Shown: positions 60,986 through 64,000 of the stretch, piece by piece
Layout of the letters: each line of letters opens with the position of its first letter
Numbering within the stretch: position 1 is the stretch's first letter
From: JAIUNP01 sp020161975
Lineage (GTDB): Bacteria; Pseudomonadota; Alphaproteobacteria; Rhizobiales; Beijerinckiaceae
DNA length: 64,000 nt
Reading direction: 5' to 3'
Assembly: GCA_036745275.1 (NCBI GenBank)
Contig: DAIOGK010000014.1
Location: 1 to 64,000 of the forward strand
Made by a program: the position numbers and the translations under genes
Notes under the pieces: generated by a model
Database searches by the model: none
The model's input: only the letters and a program-made list of their open reading frames with translations
What the model was told of the DNA's origin: nothing

Positions 60986-61996
60986 ATGGATGCAACCGGC
61001 GGCAGCGTGTTTGCCATCGCACTGTTCATTTTCGTCATCATCACGCTGATGGCCGGCATCCGGCAGGTGCCGCAGGGCATGAACTACACGGTCGAGCGGT
61101 TTCGCCGCTACAACCGAACGCTGACGCCCGGACTTGGCGTCGTCATTCCCTATATCGAGACGATCGGCCACAAGGTCGTGATGATGGAGCAGGTGCTCGA
61201 TGTGCCGACCCAGGAGGTCATCACCAAGGACAACGCCACCGTGCAGGTGGACGGTGTGGTGTTCTTTCAGGTGCTCGACGCAGCGCGCGCGTCCTATGAG
61301 GTCGCCAACCTGCACCATGCTTCGATGAACCTGACCATGACGAATATCCGCACGGTCATGGGTTCGATGGACCTCGACCAGTTGCTGTCGCATCGCGACG
61401 AAATCAACTCGCGGTTGTTGAAAGTGGTGGATGCGGCGGCCTCGCCCTGGGGCATCAAGGTGACGCGCATCGAGATCAAGGACATCGTGCCGCCAGCCAA
61501 TTTGGTCGAGGCGATGGGGCGGCAGATGAAGGCCGAGCGCGAAAAGCGCGCTGCCGTGCTGGAAGCGGAAGGCGCCCGGCAGGCGGAGGTGCTGCGCGCC
61601 GAAGGTCACAAGGCTGCGGAAATTCTGGCTGCCGAAGGGCGCAAGGCCGCTGCATTTCTCGATGCGGAAGCGCGCGAGAGGAAGGCCGCAGCGGAAGCCA
61701 AGGCAACACAGGTTTTGAGCGATGCCATCGGCAGTGGCGACATTCAGGCGGTCAACTATCTGATTGCGGAGAAGTATGTTGGCGCGCTCGGCCAGTTCGC
61801 GACCGCCAACAACCAGAAGGTCATGATCGTGCCGATGGATACCGCGGGCCTTGCCGGTACACTTGCCGGAATTGCCGAGATCACGCGCAATGCGTCGCCG
61901 CCGCCGGGAAGCCCACCGCGTGCTGTGCCGGCAAGGCCGGCGGGCGGGGTGCCGAGCGCGGGGGCTTCGGCTTCGCCTTTCGGCAAGATGGAGTGA
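60986..61996 (+). CDS. SPFH/Band 7 domain membrane protein (QmcA/stomatin type)
   Basis: A 336-residue protein: one N-terminal membrane helix (about 9-27), the SPFH domain (about 28-180; GMNYTVERFRRYNRTLTPGLGVVIPY), a long charged coiled coil rich in Ala, Glu and Lys (about 185-250) and an Ala/Pro-rich tail. Such proteins assemble into large membrane ring structures and scaffold proteases such as FtsH. The ATG at 60986 has GGGAGAA. It is followed 4 bases later by nfeD-like, its usual partner. Confidence 0.94.
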   Translation: MDATGGSVFAIALFIFVIITLMAGIRQVPQGMNYTVERFRRYNRTLTPGLGVVIPYIETIGHKVVMMEQVLDVPTQEVITKDNATVQVDGVVFFQVLDAARASYEVANLHHASMNLTMTNIRTVMGSMDLDQLLSHRDEINSRLLKVVDAAASPWGIKVTRIEIKDIVPPANLVEAMGRQMKAEREKRAAVLEAEGARQAEVLRAEGHKAAEILAAEGRKAAAFLDAEARERKAAAEAKATQVLSDAIGSGDIQAVNYLIAEKYVGALGQFATANNQKVMIVPMDTAGLAGTLAGIAEITRNASPPPGSPPRAVPARPAGGVPSAGASASPFGKME

Positions 61997-62000
61997 TACC

Positions 62001-62438
62001 ATGATGGGTGCGTTCGGCGCTTGGGGCTGGCTCGCGCTCGGGCTGGGCCTGATCGCGGTGGAGGCGCTGCTCTTTCCCGGCGGTTTTCCGCTCTGGATCG
62101 GCATTGCGGCGCTGGCGATGGCGGGTATTACGGCGCTGACCAGCATGACCTGGCAGGTTGAACTCGTCGTGTTCGGCATTCTTGCCATTCTCGCGAGTGT
62201 GGTCGCCTGGAAGCTGCATTACGGCTCCATCCGGAAAGACGCAGCAGAGGGGCTGCACGACCGGGTGGAACAACTTGTCGGTCGGACTTTCGTGCTGGAA
62301 GAGGCGATTGTCCAAGGCTACGGTCGGGTCAGGATCGACGATACGCTCTGGCGTGTTTCGGGGCCTGACCTGCCAGAGGGCGGCAAGGTGAAGGTTACGG
62401 GCGTTGATGGTGGTACGTTGCGCGTGGATAGGGCCTGA
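62001..62438 (+). CDS. NfeD-like membrane protein
   Basis: A 145-residue protein with an N-terminal set of three or four hydrophobic helices (about 5-75) and a C-terminal OB-fold (about 85-145; GRTFVLEEAIVQGYGRVRIDDTLWRVSGPDLPEGGKVKVTGVDG). This is the short NfeD form without the ClpP-like protease part. It pairs with the SPFH protein just upstream. Confidence 0.94.
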   Translation: MMGAFGAWGWLALGLGLIAVEALLFPGGFPLWIGIAALAMAGITALTSMTWQVELVVFGILAILASVVAWKLHYGSIRKDAAEGLHDRVEQLVGRTFVLEEAIVQGYGRVRIDDTLWRVSGPDLPEGGKVKVTGVDGGTLRVDRA

Positions 62439-62470
62439 TGTGATCTTTCATCTGGCCGAAGCGACCAGAT

Positions 62471-63448
62471 CTACGCCACGCCCAGCCGCAGCAGATCATG
62501 CAGATGCACGATGCCTTCGGGCCTGTCCGTTCCATCGACCACCAGAACGGCGGTGATGCGGTTGCGGTTGAGCATTTCGAGCGCTTCCACGGCAAGATCA
62601 TCGGCTGAAATGGTGCGGGGCTTGCGGCTCATGACCTGGTCGACGATCAAGGTCGTCAGGTCGGGGCGCATATGGCGGCGCAAGTCGCCGTCGGTCACGA
62701 TGCCCGTGAGATGCCCGTCGGTATCCACGACCCCGACGCAGCCGAATCCGCGAGCGGTCATTTCCAGTATGGCTTCAGCCATGGTCGCACCGCTTTTGAC
62801 CAGCGGCACGGCATCGCCCGTGTGCATGATGGCGCGGACGAAGGTAAGCCGTGCGCCGAGCTTGCCACCGGGGTGGAACTGGCGGAAATCCTCGGCCGTG
62901 AAACCGCGCGCCTCCAGAAGCGCGACGGCGAGCGCGTCGCCCAGTGCCATCTGCATCGTGGTCGAGGTGGTGGGCGCCAGCCCGTTCGGGCAGGCTTCCT
63001 GTGCTTTCGGCAACACCAGTGGAATGTCAGCCTCGCGCGCCAGCGTCGAATCGGCGTTCGAGGTTATGGCGATCAACATCACCTTGAAGCGCCGCGAATA
63101 GGATATGATGTCTGCCAGTTCCGTCGTCTCGCCGGACCAAGACAGGGCGATGATGACATCTTCGGCGGCGATCATGCCGAGGTCGCCATGGCTTGCCTCG
63201 CCCGGATGGACGAAATGGGCTGGCGTGCCTGTGGAGGCCAGTGTGGCGGTGATCTTGCGTCCGACTAGACCAGATTTGCCCATGCCGGAGATGATGACGC
63301 GGCCGCGCGCTGCCGCGATGGCGGCCGTGGCCTGAATGAATGGCGCACCAAGACCGCTATCGAGGGCCGCGACAAGCTGGGCCAGCCCGGCGCTTTCGGT
63401 TTCAAGTGTGCGGCGGGCGGAAGCGATGGCGGCGTCATTGCTGGTCAT
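62471..63448 (-). CDS. kdsD: D-arabinose 5-phosphate isomerase
   Basis: A 325-residue isomerase interconverting ribulose-5-P and arabinose-5-P for Kdo and lipopolysaccharide core synthesis. An N-terminal SIS domain (about 35-170; ISGMGKSGLVGRKIAATLASTG-type loop, HPGEASHGDLGM, SWSGETTEL) is followed by two CBS domains (about 205-320; VGVVDTDGHLTGIVTDGDLRR). GutQ or KpsF paralogs share this layout, so the capsule-linked form is possible. Upstream is the region with the CGTTAACC repeats. Confidence 0.95.
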   Translation of the reverse strand: MTSNDAAIASARRTLETESAGLAQLVAALDSGLGAPFIQATAAIAAARGRVIISGMGKSGLVGRKITATLASTGTPAHFVHPGEASHGDLGMIAAEDVIIALSWSGETTELADIISYSRRFKVMLIAITSNADSTLAREADIPLVLPKAQEACPNGLAPTTSTTMQMALGDALAVALLEARGFTAEDFRQFHPGGKLGARLTFVRAIMHTGDAVPLVKSGATMAEAILEMTARGFGCVGVVDTDGHLTGIVTDGDLRRHMRPDLTTLIVDQVMSRKPRTISADDLAVEALEMLNRNRITAVLVVDGTDRPEGIVHLHDLLRLGVA

Positions 63449-63501
63449 TGCGCCCCTCTAGCATGGGGAGGCCGCCTGCCGGAAGCCCGCTGTCAACGGT
63501 G

Positions 63502-63532
63502 CGTTAACCATCGGGGTTTACTTCGGTTAACG
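63502..63532. promoter_or_regulatory. CtrA-like inverted half-sites between kdsD and a secreted protein gene
   Basis: CGTTAACC (63502-63509) and GGTTAACG (63525-63532) are perfect inverted copies with a 15-base spacer. The left arm continues into TTAACCAT, the half-site seen for rhizobial CtrA. The arms are the same as in the palindrome at 29426-29444. It lies 54 bases upstream of kdsD and 42 bases before the secreted protein start. Confidence 0.45.
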
Positions 63533-63573
63533 GGGCGGATTCCCGTCCGGTCCCGTTCTGGAACTCTTCGCTG

Positions 63574-64000
63574 GTGTCGCTGGTGCCTATTGCCCGCTTC
63601 CTGATGCCCCTTGTTCTGGCGCTGTCGGCGACGACTGCGTTGACGGGGGCGGTATGGGCGCAGGTGCGCGGGCAGGTTGGGCAATCCACTGATCGCATCT
63701 ACGACCCGGCCATGGATGCAACGCGGACCAGGTCTTCCGCGACTTCGGGATTCGAGGGTGATTCCACCAATGCTGCCAGGGCGCGCACCGGTTCGGGCAG
63801 TGCGGCGCAAAGCCTCGGCTCGGCCTCGGGGACACAAGGCAATGTGCGGGCTGTCGTTCGCAAGCGGACCCGCTCGGCCTTCGCGCTGACGCGCCCGCCG
63901 AACCGCGTGGTTCGCCCGCCAGCGACGGCGTCGTCGCGCAATCTGGCCATGCCGATGCAGACGCCGCTCCCGCGCGCGGAGAACACCGATATCGTGGCAC
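63574..64000 (+). CDS. Secreted protein, N-terminal part (cut by the window edge)
   Basis: A frame without stop runs from the GTG at 63574 to the window end (142 codons). It begins with a signal peptide (basic ARF, core LMPLVLALSATTALTG, cleavage AVWA before Q) and continues with a region rich in Ser, Ala, Thr, Gly and Arg, low in hydrophobic residues, then a Pro/Arg stretch (RPPNRVVRPP). Such N-terminal linkers precede beta-barrel domains in some rhizobial outer membrane proteins; that identity is a guess because the rest is missing. A later ATG (63604) would remove the basic part of the signal. Confidence 0.65.
   Translation, partial: MSLVPIARFLMPLVLALSATTALTGAVWAQVRGQVGQSTDRIYDPAMDATRTRSSATSGFEGDSTNAARARTGSGSAAQSLGSASGTQGNVRAVVRKRTRSAFALTRPPNRVVRPPATASSRNLAMPMQTPLPRAENTDIVA

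Overview
The window reads as a chromosomal segment of an alphaproteobacterium, most likely a member of the Rhizobiales (Hyphomicrobiales). The support is the 23S-5S-initiator tRNA order at the left end, GC-rich coding sequence, a homospermidine synthase paired with a DapDC/ODC-type decarboxylase, a COG0523-WD40 pair in a zinc operon, and TTAA-N7-TTAA (CtrA-like) boxes. I see no phage, insertion sequence, CRISPR array or plasmid function; gene density is high and strands switch between tight operons.

Left part (1-16650). The end of an rrn operon (23S, 5S, tRNA-fMet) is followed by a GntR/UTRA regulator divergent from a five-gene operon for a carbohydrate ABC importer (binding protein, two permeases, ATPase) plus a signal-less sulfatase, which suggests import and intracellular desulfation of a sulfated compound. 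On the minus strand, a seven-gene run (fructokinase, zwf, phosphomannomutase, manC, gmd, rmd-like reductase, GT4 glycosyltransferase) makes GDP-mannose and probably GDP-D-rhamnose for a surface polysaccharide.

Middle part (16850-44400). A DUF1007-NicO nickel/cobalt export pair, a small membrane protein and an OpgG/OpgD paralog come first. Next is a zinc-starvation operon with a clear Zur-type palindrome over its -10: His-rich membrane peptide, znuC, znuB, znuA, COG0523 GTPase, WD40 protein, DUF2937 protein. Polyamine genes follow on the minus strand (ornithine decarboxylase, acetyltransferase, homospermidine synthase), then a second OpgG/OpgD paralog, a copper P-type ATPase with a divergent MarR regulator, a D-2-hydroxyacid dehydrogenase, a two-domain Inh-like protein, a fused double GNAT protein, an IlvD/Edd sugar-acid dehydratase, an aminotransferase, a GNAT protein, a DUF533 protein and a solitary glgB. 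Two related palindromes (TTGTCAGACAA type) precede the hydroxyacid dehydrogenase and lie between dehydratase and aminotransferase.

Right part (44680-64000). A plus-strand block holds a fused indolepyruvate ferredoxin oxidoreductase, a c-type cytochrome, a Crp/Fnr regulator, an acyl-CoA synthetase, a complete Liv-type ABC importer (ATPase, two permeases, binding protein, second ATPase) and a PaaK-like protein whose usual phosphate-binding loop is replaced. This looks like uptake and CoA activation of aryl or branched organic acids, coupled to arylpyruvate oxidation. The window ends with a Tat-exported 5'-nucleotidase-like phosphatase, ferrochelatase, an SPFH-NfeD pair, KdsD (Kdo synthesis) and the start of a secreted protein cut by the window edge.

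The points most worth attention are the Zur-controlled operon with its His-rich leader peptide gene, the PaaK-like protein without the canonical loop, the importer-sulfatase operon, and the palindromic sites that tie distant genes together.
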